38,484 nucleotides of DNA, taken from IMG/VR virus record IMGVR_UViG_3300022853_001252, positions 1 through 38,484 of that record; one strand, written 5' to 3'. Shown here piece by piece: positions 15,561-23,189 of the stretch. Made by a program: the position numbers and the translations under genes. Origin of the DNA: a virus. The notes beneath the pieces are model-generated. The model was not told where the DNA came from. It made no database searches and was given only the letters and a program-made list of their open reading frames with translations. How positions within the stretch are numbered: the stretch's first letter is position 1; every line of letters starts with the position of its first letter.

Positions 15561-17015
15561 TTATGATCCGCGCAAGAATGCTTTCTTTGCGCGGGAAAGG
15601 GTTATTTGAAATTGCGCCGGAGTCATTGACCCCAGGTCTTTACCCGCGGGTATTTGAAGCTGCAGCACTCCCAGGAGAACTGGGGCGCGATGCTTTGCTT
15701 CCATAAGAGTCTTATTAATCTTGGCGGTAGCCTCCCGTCCCGCCCTATCCGAGTCGAACGCGGAAAAGACAATGTGGAAGTTTGACGCGATCTTTGCGGC
15801 GTTGTCTTGGCTAAGGGATGAGCCTAGGATTGCTAACCCCCCGGGTCCTACGCGTGCGGCGTCGAGCGGTCCCTCGCAAAGGACAACCCAAGGGTGATCT
15901 TCCCCCGAACTTACAGTTTTCTGCATCGCGGCGTCCCACCCCATGATGCTACGGGCTGAGTGTTTAGCCGTCCGGTATTTGGAGGGTTTAAATTTAGCAC
16001 CTCCCGTGGATGTAAGCTCGTCGAACGGGGCGATAGGCATCCACGGAGAAGATGGATTAGCACGCGTGTGCGTCCGGCTCCACAGGTATCCCCACGATCC
16101 TTCCCCGTCCGGTATGCACTGGAATTCTCCCGATAAACCCCCGCGCCTGGTGTCCCTCTCGACTCGCGCGGCGTCCTTGGTGGGGAAGTAACCTCCCGCG
16201 TAAGGGTGCAGCATGTATTTGATGTAATCGTTCTCTTTTTCTATGACTCGGGCCTGCCAGGTCATAGGTACCCCATCTATGATGCTGTAGAAGATGACCC
16301 GGTTCTGCGGCGTGTCTCTCCACCCACCCGGCATCCTGCGATAAAAGATATTCTTCTCGCCGTGCGGAAATTCCTTAGTGCAAAATATGCAACGAAACTG
16401 TTTCTCCAGGTCCTTGATGTCGTAGTTTCGACGCCTCAAATAATCGATAGCGGGGTGGTCGTCGGGAAGGTCCGACAACTTGATGCCTTCTCCGGGAGGT
16501 GGCGGGCACATCACTCCGGTCTTTTCGTCCTCTATCCAAAAAGATTCTCGATCAGCCCCGCCTACCTTACCTGAGACTCCGGCGTTGGTTCGAATATCTG
16601 GGTGCCTAGATTCGACCGTGCTCATGTTCAGAAGATCTTGTATCGGGAACCGGTGCGGCGACCGGCTGGACCTGGTTCGCATACAGATCGACGACCCATA
16701 CTCGTTCTTCTTGCCTTGATTCAGGGCGTCCATGATCGTCGTCGGTAAGAATATGTTCTTTTTGACCTTCTGGAACTGCTCACCGACACCGGCGAGCATA
16801 CTGAGATTGATAGAATACTTAGGTTCGTCTACCTCTCTCTGCTTGTGGGTGTGCAGGCATTCCGGGCACGGGATGGCCAGGTGGTAACCGTTCGCCTCCC
16901 GCGACAGAACTCCAGCGCACCCCTGCGCTTCTGTTATTCTCTTGGCCCATGACTTAATTTCGGGCGGGGCGTGCAACGCGCTTTCGTTTGTTTTTACTCC
17001 TACTTCGTCGCTCAT
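15561..17015 (-). CDS. DNA primase with TOPRIM domain
   Basis: Synthesises RNA primers for phage DNA replication. The start chosen is the ATG at 17015 (MSDEVGVK), overlapping the upstream gene's TGA as ATGA; the same frame is open to 17120 but that part lies inside the upstream gene. The product has about 484 residues. The N-terminal part holds CPEC and, later, CIFC cysteine pairs, consistent with a zinc-binding primase region. The TOPRIM domain is clear at about 375-430: VVLCEGPLDAAR with the catalytic Glu, and FSAFDSDRAGREA with the DxD. A separate DnaB-like helicase gene (20780-22225) means this is a stand-alone primase, unlike the T7 fusion. Confidence 0.88.
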   Translation of the reverse strand: MSDEVGVKTNESALHAPPEIKSWAKRITEAQGCAGVLSREANGYHLAIPCPECLHTHKQREVDEPKYSINLSMLAGVGEQFQKVKKNIFLPTTIMDALNQGKKNEYGSSICMRTRSSRSPHRFPIQDLLNMSTVESRHPDIRTNAGVSGKVGGADRESFWIEDEKTGVMCPPPPGEGIKLSDLPDDHPAIDYLRRRNYDIKDLEKQFRCIFCTKEFPHGEKNIFYRRMPGGWRDTPQNRVIFYSIIDGVPMTWQARVIEKENDYIKYMLHPYAGGYFPTKDAARVERDTRRGGLSGEFQCIPDGEGSWGYLWSRTHTRANPSSPWMPIAPFDELTSTGGAKFKPSKYRTAKHSARSIMGWDAAMQKTVSSGEDHPWVVLCEGPLDAARVGPGGLAILGSSLSQDNAAKIASNFHIVFSAFDSDRAGREATAKINKTLMEAKHRAPVLLGVLQLQIPAGKDLGSMTPAQFQITLSRAKKAFLRGS

Positions 17016-17326
17016 GGTGCCTCGGGGGTTTTGTCGCTCATTTTTTCCCTGACATATCCCCAGATGCTGCGCCTGTAGTAATCCGCGCGCTCCGCCCCCT
17101 GCGTGCGTGCTAGGATCCACCTGCCGCGCCTCGCGCTTATGGTTTTTATTCTTCGGAATCCGTTACCGCGAAAGTTTTTACCCTCCGTGTCTACCACGTC
17201 GTATCTCGGCGGGTCGTAGTGCGGGGCTGTTACGCCTGCGTAGAATCCCACGGCCCAGTGGTCCTGCGGGTTTCCGTCTCTGTATTTTGTGGCGATAACG
17301 TAGTCGCCTATTTTTATTTCTTTCAT
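17012..17326 (-). CDS. Small unknown basic protein (104 aa)
   Basis: The sequence begins MKEIKIGDYVIATKYRDGN, a beta-rich start like a small SH3-type barrel; WAVGFYAGV and FRGNGFRRIKTIS follow, and the rest is basic and aromatic. I recognise no named family, though short proteins with this GDYV...VGFY pattern occur in phages. Its stop overlaps the primase start (ATGA), so translation of the two is coupled. It starts five bases after the previous gene ends. Confidence 0.75.
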   Translation of the reverse strand: MKEIKIGDYVIATKYRDGNPQDHWAVGFYAGVTAPHYDPPRYDVVDTEGKNFRGNGFRRIKTISARRGRWILARTQGAERADYYRRSIWGYVREKMSDKTPEAP

Positions 17327-17330
17327 GTTT

Positions 17331-19115
17331 TCAGTGTTTGCAGGTTTCGCCCCACGTGTTTGCGAAGCCGAGCGCGTCGGCGTTTACCCAGTTCCTAGCT
17401 TCTGATCCGTCTCTGCGCCTGCGCACCCAAAGGTTTATACCTCCATGATTCGCCGGACAGTCCGGGTCGCTGGTGATGCTCTCAATCTCATCCGCAAAGG
17501 GCCCCCCGCGAAGCTCAAGTTCTTCGCCGTGCGTCTCCATGAGTCTAGGGACGTGTTTAATCTCCTCGGGCGTGAGCATGTGCAGCGGTATTAGCGGCAG
17601 ATAGGATCCATCGGAGTCGAACTGCTCAGCCTTTTCCTTGATCACGCAGTAGACCTTGTAGGCGTCCGTCGGAGAGATAAGACTCGGCGCTTCCGCGTGA
17701 GACTCTGCTGCCTCCTCATACTCGCTCACGGCCTCCTCGGCGCTGAGCGGCTCCGGCTCCGTAGCCACACTGTAAGCGCGCGTGGCGTTACCGATCTGGC
17801 ACTGAGCCACTCCTACCATCTCCACCAATTGTCCTCGCTCTACCAACCTGTCGACCAACCCATTAGTCAGACCGGGCGTCGCTCGGATAGCGCCCCTTGA
17901 AAACTTACCTCCGCGGTCCCCAGCAAGTTTAAGCGCCGCAGCCAATGCGCCCTCCATTTTGGCTTCGCTCCAGAAGGCCTCCGTGGCTTTCACGGCGTTG
18001 GCCGCCCTATTCTCTAGGAGGTGCAACCCGCTGGAGAGTTCGAAGATCACACGGGCGAACTTCTTGGCCGCCTCGAGGTGATACTTGTTCAGCTCAATAG
18101 ACGGGGGGCACGTGTCACCCGTCATTAGCTCAAGGAACGCCAGCGTCATAGCGGCGCGACTGCCAAACAGTACGCAGACCTCAGCTGACGCCGGTGCGTC
18201 CTCGCATGAAAATACTTGGTTATCGGTTAGGCCGCCCTCGCGGTCCGCCAGATCCTCGACTCCCCACGACATCATGCTGTCCCACTCCTCCCGGCAGTCC
18301 GGGTGTATCGTCACCTTGATGCGGTCCTCAACGGGATCCTTACCCCGCACGAAGACGCGGTCCATCAGTGACAGGATCTTGCGGGGCTCGGTCACGTAAG
18401 CTTTACGAACCTTCCGCGTCGGGATAATCACGGCGCTGCCTGCTATCACGCTCCCCGACGTCGTCGTATTTACGCGATCTATTAGCTTTTCCGCAGTGCT
18501 GTGATGGCAGCTGCAGAAGTGGTTGAAAGCGGACGACTCCCCGTTGAGGGTGTAAATTAACGCACCACCGGTATTATTTGATCGTATGAGTGCCTCGTCG
18601 GTCGTCCCCTCGGTGAGTGTGACCCAAGAAAAATCGTCCGCTAGCCGAGCGCTCGCGCACATGGACGCAGAAAGTCGACTGCCGACTTGATCCACGTAAG
18701 TAAAGGCACCGTAAGTCGATCTCTTCAGCAGCTCAACTAGCGTGGATTTACTAGTGTTCTCGGCTTTCCACGTCACGCTTTGAAAACTACCCGCAGACTC
18801 CTTCAACTCATTGATCGACTTAACAAGAGTTGGGTCCGGGGAGTCGAAAGGGTTGCTCTTAAGAAACCCCTTGAGCTTGGCCTCCATCGACGCAAGTTGC
18901 TCTTTTATCTGAGCGTTTTGCTCGTTGTGAGCAAGTCGAAACTTAGACTCGGCCTCTTTGAATGTGCCCATCGAGCTGGACGGTAAAGCGGACGTGAAAA
19001 CCATACCCCGCGCAGCCGGGAACGGTGATACATACCCACGCCCTAACGCCGAATGGACGAGAAGAAGCTCGGAAAGTAGCGACGCCTCTGCGTCGAGATT
19101 GTGGTTGTTTTTCAT
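17331..19115 (-). CDS. Large unknown protein before primase (594 aa)
   Basis: The first gene of the primase run, reading out of the non-coding block at 19116-20316. The product has a helical, charged segment at about 55-110 (KEAESKFRLAHNEQNAQIK, coiled-coil-like), a central alpha/beta region with FSWVTLTEGTTDEALIRSNN and a winged-helix-like segment near 400-450 (GKFSRGAIRATPGLTNGLVDRLVERG), followed by an acidic linker. The overall order recalls DUF3987-type primase-associated proteins, but I see no clear P-loop and do not assign it. The winged-helix part suggests DNA binding. The leader is CACCAAAA before ATG, without SD. Confidence 0.75.
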   Translation of the reverse strand: MKNNHNLDAEASLLSELLLVHSALGRGYVSPFPAARGMVFTSALPSSSMGTFKEAESKFRLAHNEQNAQIKEQLASMEAKLKGFLKSNPFDSPDPTLVKSINELKESAGSFQSVTWKAENTSKSTLVELLKRSTYGAFTYVDQVGSRLSASMCASARLADDFSWVTLTEGTTDEALIRSNNTGGALIYTLNGESSAFNHFCSCHHSTAEKLIDRVNTTTSGSVIAGSAVIIPTRKVRKAYVTEPRKILSLMDRVFVRGKDPVEDRIKVTIHPDCREEWDSMMSWGVEDLADREGGLTDNQVFSCEDAPASAEVCVLFGSRAAMTLAFLELMTGDTCPPSIELNKYHLEAAKKFARVIFELSSGLHLLENRAANAVKATEAFWSEAKMEGALAAALKLAGDRGGKFSRGAIRATPGLTNGLVDRLVERGQLVEMVGVAQCQIGNATRAYSVATEPEPLSAEEAVSEYEEAAESHAEAPSLISPTDAYKVYCVIKEKAEQFDSDGSYLPLIPLHMLTPEEIKHVPRLMETHGEELELRGGPFADEIESITSDPDCPANHGGINLWVRRRRDGSEARNWVNADALGFANTWGETCKH

Positions 19116-19265
19116 TTTTGGTGTTTGAGCGTTAGCTCCCGTGGTTTGTTAATCTAAAGCATGATACGAACGCACCCCACGCGGGTTTTTATCATGTTGC
19201 TGAGTAATCCTTAATCCACACCACTGGGGAGCGTCAAACTAAAACTCACAAAGTGTCATTACTTG

Positions 19266-19295
19266 TTGACCGGTCGTCGATCGCGGGACTATAGT
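19266..19295 (+). promoter_or_regulatory. Sigma70-like promoter facing right
   Basis: TTGACC at 19266-19271 and TATAGT at 19290-19295, 18 bases apart. It points to the plus strand, against all neighbouring genes, and leads straight into the structured RNA candidate at 19302-19416. No protein-coding frame follows it. Confidence 0.6.
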
Positions 19296-19301
19296 CCGCC
19301 C

Positions 19302-19416
19302 AGAAGGTGCAGCGCTTTACTGGTTAGTGGTTTGTTACAACTTTTTGGTTTCACGCGCCACCTTCACCCCACCTTGAAACGCCGACTTGGATAATACCGA
19401 GTCGGCGTTTCTGTTT
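19302..19416 (+). ncRNA. Candidate structured small RNA with its own promoter and terminator
   Basis: Starting about seven bases after the -10 element, the plus strand forms a closing stem of GAAGGTG (19303-19309) and GCGC (19312-19315) with GCGC (19355-19358) and CACCTTC (19359-19365), 11 pairs with one 2-base bulge. A terminator hairpin follows at 19377-19410. The length is about 115 nt. No known RNA family is recognised. The arrangement of promoter, folded body and terminator inside a long non-coding gap is the evidence; there is no conservation test here. Confidence 0.5.
19377..19416 (+). terminator. Rho-independent terminator of the small RNA candidate
   Basis: AAACGCCGACT (19377-19387) pairs perfectly with AGTCGGCGTTT (19400-19410), a 12-base loop between, followed by CTGTTT. 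The second arm is also the first part of the duplicated unit at 19398; the second copy of the unit has only this one arm, so the terminator exists once. Confidence 0.7.
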
Positions 19417-19985
19417 AAAAGAAGAACGAACCGGGGCGATCGTTGCACAACGCAAAACCGCGTTATTGGTGAAGCAACGGCTGTTGCATTTACGTAAGTC
19501 CATAGTAATCAAGGTCTTAAACGTTGTAAAACCACAAAACCCGATCCCTACGTGCGTGTATGCGTATTATTGTTTTTCTACGCGGAGGATCGGGTTTTGT
19601 GGTTTTACAACGTTTAAAGAACTACACGACAGTGCGTTATGAAGATGTAATATCCGTTGCTAACGCGTTTACGTGAAAACGCACCTACAAACATTACCCC
19701 GGAATCGACTACTTTGTAATGTCTGTGTGATTACTTTGTAAATATTCTTTGCGCATCCGGTAGACTAGGGACCGAGACACCCCGGGCAGTTCCGTCTTGC
19801 TACGCCCCTATCTAGGTCGAAGTCCGTGAAGCTGAATGCCCGGCAACCCTTGCGATGCGGTTTAATGCTCCCAGCAGCCTCTGCACGGAGCCGCGCGGCT
19901 ACATTGCTACAAACTCCGGTCTCAGCCATGATCTCTGCGTGTGGGCGCCCTCACTACTCCCGGGAAGTATGTCAGTTCGAGACTC
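19398..19985. repeat. Tandem duplication, copy A (period 607 bp)
   Basis: The first 388 bases (19398-19785) match 20005-20392 at a constant offset of 607 with only a few changes. Beyond that, similarity continues in the remnant of the HTH gene but with a 13-base shorter segment and many changes up to about 19985. Copy A is the degraded one. The copy contains a 31-bp inverted repeat. Confidence 0.9.
19517..19617. repeat. 31-bp perfect inverted repeat, copy A
   Basis: 19517-19547 is the exact reverse complement of 19587-19617, separated by 39 bases. Transcribed from either strand it gives a long hairpin. No T tract follows, so it does not look like a plain terminator. It lies between a minus-strand gene remnant and the structured RNA. 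Confidence 0.9.
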
Positions 19986-19990
19986 GTCGA
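19709..19990 (-). pseudogene. Broken copy of the HTH protein gene at 20316-20783
   Basis: The minus strand reads the same C-terminal helix (GVSRSLVYRMRKEYLQ) and stop as the intact gene, and upstream the equivalent of MAETGVCSN and FSFTDFDLD. Between the two parts, 13 bases are missing compared with the intact copy, which shifts the frame and removes the first helix of the HTH. No complete start region remains. It was made by the tandem duplication and has since decayed. Confidence 0.8.
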
Positions 19991-20004
19991 TCTCGTGAGA
20001 TTTG

Positions 20005-20605
20005 CGAGTCGGCGTTTCTGTTTAAAAGAAGAACGAACCGGGGCGATCGTTGCACAACGCAAAACCGCGTTATTGATGAAGCAACGGCTGTTGCATTTAC
20101 GTAAGTCCATAGTAATCAAGGTCTTAAACGTTGTAAAACCACAAAACCCGATCCCTACGTGCGTGCATGCGTATTATTGTTTTTCTACGCGGAGGATCGG
20201 GTTTTGTGGTTTTACAACGTTTAAAGAACTACACGACAGTGCGTTATGAAGATGTAATATCCGTTGCTAACGCGTTTACGTGAAAACGCACCTACAAACA
20301 TTACCCCGGAATCGACTACTTTGTAATGTCTGTGTGATTACTTTGTAAATATTCTTTGCGCATCCGGTAGACTAGGGGCCGAGACACCCCGGTCAATTCC
20401 ATGATCTTTTTAGTGCTCAGGGACTTCCAGTCTAGGTCGAAGTCCGTGAAGCTGAATGCCCGGCGACCCTTGCGGTGCGGTTTAATGCTCGCAGCAGCCT
20501 CTGCACGGAGCCGCACGGCTACATTGCTACAAACCCCGGTCTCAGCCATGATCGACCCGTATGAGGCCGTCCAGTCCGCTCCCGGAAAGTCTGTCAACCG
20601 AAGCC
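20005..20605. repeat. Tandem duplication, copy B (period 607 bp)
   Basis: The second copy begins with the same GAGTCGGCGTTTCTG word that is the second arm of the terminator in copy A, and extends through the non-coding hairpin block into the 3' part of the intact HTH gene. The near identity of the non-coding 388 bases, set against the divergence of the coding part, is unexpected. Confidence 0.9.
20124..20224. repeat. 31-bp perfect inverted repeat, copy B
   Basis: The same inverted repeat as at 19517-19617, arms at 20124-20154 and 20194-20224; the 39-base spacer differs by one base. It lies about 90 bases past the stop of the HTH gene. Confidence 0.9.
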
Positions 20606-20783
20606 GCGACGCTCGCTCCAGTTTGGTAGGGCGCACGCCGTTAAAGCTGTGCCGTATGCCTATGCGCCTCCTCTGAGATTTTATAGAATCAGTGTCGCGC
20701 CCACGCAACGCAGAGAAGGCAAGAACGATAGCCGGCACCGGGCACGTAAGGAACTTGATTTCCGATGCTGCCCAATTATTCAT
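20316..20783 (-). CDS. Helix-turn-helix DNA-binding protein (155 aa)
   Basis: The C-terminal 35 residues (STKKIMELTGVSRPLVYRMRKEYL) form a helix-turn-helix like the DNA-binding end of resolvases and invertases or of transposase-type regulators. The N-terminal 115 residues are basic, with KSQRRRIGIRHSFNGVRPTKLERASR and a Cys, and show no catalytic serine recombinase motif. It may regulate the adjacent non-coding repeats or act at a replication origin there; this is inference from position. The ATG overlaps nothing upstream but its reading frame begins inside the DnaB-like gene's 3' end (start 20783, helicase stop 20780). A truncated paralogue lies at 19709-19990. Confidence 0.8.
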   Translation of the reverse strand: MNNWAASEIKFLTCPVPAIVLAFSALRGRDTDSIKSQRRRIGIRHSFNGVRPTKLERASRLRLTDFPGADWTASYGSIMAETGVCSNVAVRLRAEAAASIKPHRKGRRAFSFTDFDLDWKSLSTKKIMELTGVSRPLVYRMRKEYLQSNHTDITK

Positions 20784-22225
20784 ACCGCCGAGCGTTTTGC
20801 GACCACTTCAAATCTTTGATACCTGAAGTTCCGGGTTAGCTCTACGTAATCTCCTTCGCCCTTGCGAGCTTTGCACACGCAGAAGAACTGCTTGTCAGGA
20901 GTCATCTTCTTCGGCATGTCAGCGGTCCCGGCTAGCGCTGCTTTTACGCCTTCTTTGTCGAGCGTGTTGGTCAGTCCTATAACGGCGACCATGTTCTTTC
21001 CGATGCCCTTTGATATTCCGATGTCGCTAATACCCAGCGTAGACTTTAGCTGTGCGTCGTTAACGGCCTGCGCCAATACCAGAACGGGTATCCCGGTGTT
21101 GTAGGCGAACTGCACGCACCCGTTGGCGCTAATTTCCCAAGCCATAGCCCTTTCTGACGTTCCTCCCTGTCCGCCGAGGTCGGCGACAGATCCTAGCCAG
21201 TCGAGGCACAGCCACGTCGGAAGTTTTCCGATTTGATTTTCATATCGGAGAGCTTCACGCTCCATTACGGATCGGGCCGACATACCGTCGTCTGCGTTTA
21301 TTTTCTTGATGCGTATGCGATCCTTTACTATCTGAAGTATCCTGTCGACTTCCTTGAGTCGGAACATGGATTTAGGAGATGAGGCTACCGCGGCGCGTAT
21401 CTGCGCGAAGTTCTCGCAGTCTTGTATGACGTCAATCGACACCGACGCACCAGCTGAAACGATCCTCACGACGTATTCGCGCGGACTGAGCTCCGTTGAC
21501 AGTATGAGAGGGTAACCTCCTGAGATCGCCTCGTGGAGGGCGCACTGACCCGCCGCAATAGACTTGCCGCCGCCTGTGCCGCTGAATAGTAGGTAGCACT
21601 CTTGGGGGCCCCACCCGCCGTTAAGGCAGGAGTCTAATCCAATGATCCCGGTTGGTCGCCTTTGCACGACCGTCATGTCTTCGCTCTCTATGACCATCAG
21701 CATCTCGTCCTCTTCGTCTGTGGACGCGGCCTGCGCGGCGTTTGCTAGGTCGGACTGCATCTGACCAAGCTCTAGCGCTACGTCCGGAACGTCTGCCGCT
21801 TGTATTCGCCTAGCGGATCTCTTGGCTCGGACGCCGCCATACCAGGCCTCGAAGTAGGGGCTTATGGTGTAATGCTCTTCCTTAAAGGACGGGTTTTGTA
21901 GCGACGCGACGACGGACATGGCGGCCCTTATTGATTCCTCCTCTGCTCCTTCTTGGTTTGCTGCCGTCTCTACGTAAGTGCGCAGCCACTCCGCCGTCGG
22001 AGGGGCCGGGACTACCCCGCCGATGACTTGCATCACTTTTACAGCTTTGATCATACCTCCCATCACGAGACCAAACTCCTCCTTTCGGAAGTCCTCCGGT
22101 ATCAGGGGCGCGGACATTAGAGACGCCCGCCGCAGCGGGTCGTGCAGTATGGCGTGGAGTAGGTAGAACTCGTAGGAATCCCGGTTGTCTGACAACCATT
22201 GTGACATTTCTGGATTAAAAGGCAT
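20780..22225 (-). CDS. dnaB: DnaB-like replicative DNA helicase
   Basis: A 481-residue hexameric RecA-fold helicase that unwinds the fork ahead of the polymerase and recruits primase. The N-terminal 150 residues are a helical DnaB-N-like region (FYLLHAILHDPLRR). Walker A is SGTGGGKS at about 215-222; the arginine-rich segment and STELSPREYVVRI follow; Walker B is CLDWLGSV; the C-terminal VLAQAVNDAQL segment matches motif H3/H4 regions of the family. It begins 11 bases inside the end of the upstream gene and ends overlapping the HTH gene start. The primase is encoded 4 kb away in the same direction. Confidence 0.88.
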   Translation of the reverse strand: MPFNPEMSQWLSDNRDSYEFYLLHAILHDPLRRASLMSAPLIPEDFRKEEFGLVMGGMIKAVKVMQVIGGVVPAPPTAEWLRTYVETAANQEGAEEESIRAAMSVVASLQNPSFKEEHYTISPYFEAWYGGVRAKRSARRIQAADVPDVALELGQMQSDLANAAQAASTDEEDEMLMVIESEDMTVVQRRPTGIIGLDSCLNGGWGPQECYLLFSGTGGGKSIAAGQCALHEAISGGYPLILSTELSPREYVVRIVSAGASVSIDVIQDCENFAQIRAAVASSPKSMFRLKEVDRILQIVKDRIRIKKINADDGMSARSVMEREALRYENQIGKLPTWLCLDWLGSVADLGGQGGTSERAMAWEISANGCVQFAYNTGIPVLVLAQAVNDAQLKSTLGISDIGISKGIGKNMVAVIGLTNTLDKEGVKAALAGTADMPKKMTPDKQFFCVCKARKGEGDYVELTRNFRYQRFEVVAKRSAV

Positions 22226-22826
22226 GTTTTCTGTCGTTGAATATTTTAGCGGCGCGCTGGTAGGTAATGTTCCGCATCTCCATCCACAAGGTCAGGAGCC
22301 GGCTCTTCTCCATGTTTTCTAAAAGTTGAGGTGACAGCTGCACGACAACTCGAAAATCAAGCCGATTAAGGCCTAGGAGGTATCTGTGCTCCACGGGAAA
22401 ACTGGAAGCAAAGACAAGGTCTAAACCTGAGTCAACGTTTTGAATGAGGAAATCTTTGTAGGACGCGTCCATGTCATCGAACATGAAGCTTTTGTCCCGG
22501 CGATCCAAGATAGACTCGTAGGGAACTCCGAGGCGGTAGCCCAGGGCTTTCGTGAGATACGGCACGGAGTAGAGCATGTTCACGAGAGGACCGTCGGCGT
22601 GTCCGTTTTTGCGGGCGTAAGCAAACACGGACTCCATTATCAAAGATCCGTCTATGTCCCAGTCCTCTATGATCTTCGCCATTTTCACCATCCGGGGAGT
22701 CAGTGAACTCATTAGTCGGTCTTGGTCCAGATTGCGACGCACCTTGTGCCGCTCCATAATAAGAACCTTCTGATGCACGAAATGTCGCGCCAAGTTGACG
22801 GCCTCAGCTTCTGTTCTTTTTTCCAT
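22215..22826 (-). CDS. Unknown helical protein next to the replicative helicase (203 aa)
   Basis: The start chosen is the ATG at 22826 (MEKRTEAEAVNLA); the frame could also start with TTG at 22883, but that lies far inside the previous gene. The product is mostly helical and charged, with no recognised domain. Tight overlap with the DnaB-like gene (11 bases) suggests a partner such as a helicase loader or replication accessory protein, but it has no P-loop, so a DnaC-type loader is ruled out. Function unknown. Confidence 0.75.
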   Translation of the reverse strand: MEKRTEAEAVNLARHFVHQKVLIMERHKVRRNLDQDRLMSSLTPRMVKMAKIIEDWDIDGSLIMESVFAYARKNGHADGPLVNMLYSVPYLTKALGYRLGVPYESILDRRDKSFMFDDMDASYKDFLIQNVDSGLDLVFASSFPVEHRYLLGLNRLDFRVVVQLSPQLLENMEKSRLLTLWMEMRNITYQRAAKIFNDRKHAF

Positions 22827-23187
22827 TTCGGTGTGCGTGTGTAGAGATAGCTCTCCGGAAGTCGCTATCTGAAAATCCCGCAAGGCGGTAAGCCCGGCGG
22901 TACTCGCGCCATAGACTGGTCGAGTGTTTTACAGATTTAATCCGGGCGTCTCTCCAAGACTCCATGGACATTTCGTTAATTTTATCTAGCCCCAGGGACT
23001 TATCAAACTCGTCGGTGGCTACGTGGTATGCGAGCGCCAGAGCCTTGACTACCGCTAGGTTGTCAGAAAACGCCCCCGTAAACTCACACCGCCACTCAAC
23101 GAAGCATTCTTGTTCGGAGTCGGAAAACGAGAATTGATTTTCGCCCCACATGTCTCCGCCGTCTGATTCTTTGTTCTTATTGCTCAT
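22804..23187 (-). CDS. Unknown protein (127 aa)
   Basis: The product is acidic at its start (MSNKNKESDGGDMWGENQF) and basic at its end (STHAHRNGKKNRS), with a helical middle. I recognise no domain. It starts two bases after the UvsW-like helicase stop and overlaps the next gene by 23 bases, so it is part of the same run. The leader is TAAATAATT, no SD. Confidence 0.7.
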   Translation of the reverse strand: MSNKNKESDGGDMWGENQFSFSDSEQECFVEWRCEFTGAFSDNLAVVKALALAYHVATDEFDKSLGLDKINEMSMESWRDARIKSVKHSTSLWREYRRAYRLAGFSDSDFRRAISTHAHRNGKKNRS

Positions 23188-23189
23188 AA

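Noticed and set aside
19826-20249. Several overlapping plus- and minus-strand frames of 65-102 codons in the duplicated block
   Set aside because: They run through the inverted repeats and differ between the two copies; the sequence is better explained as non-coding plus a gene remnant.
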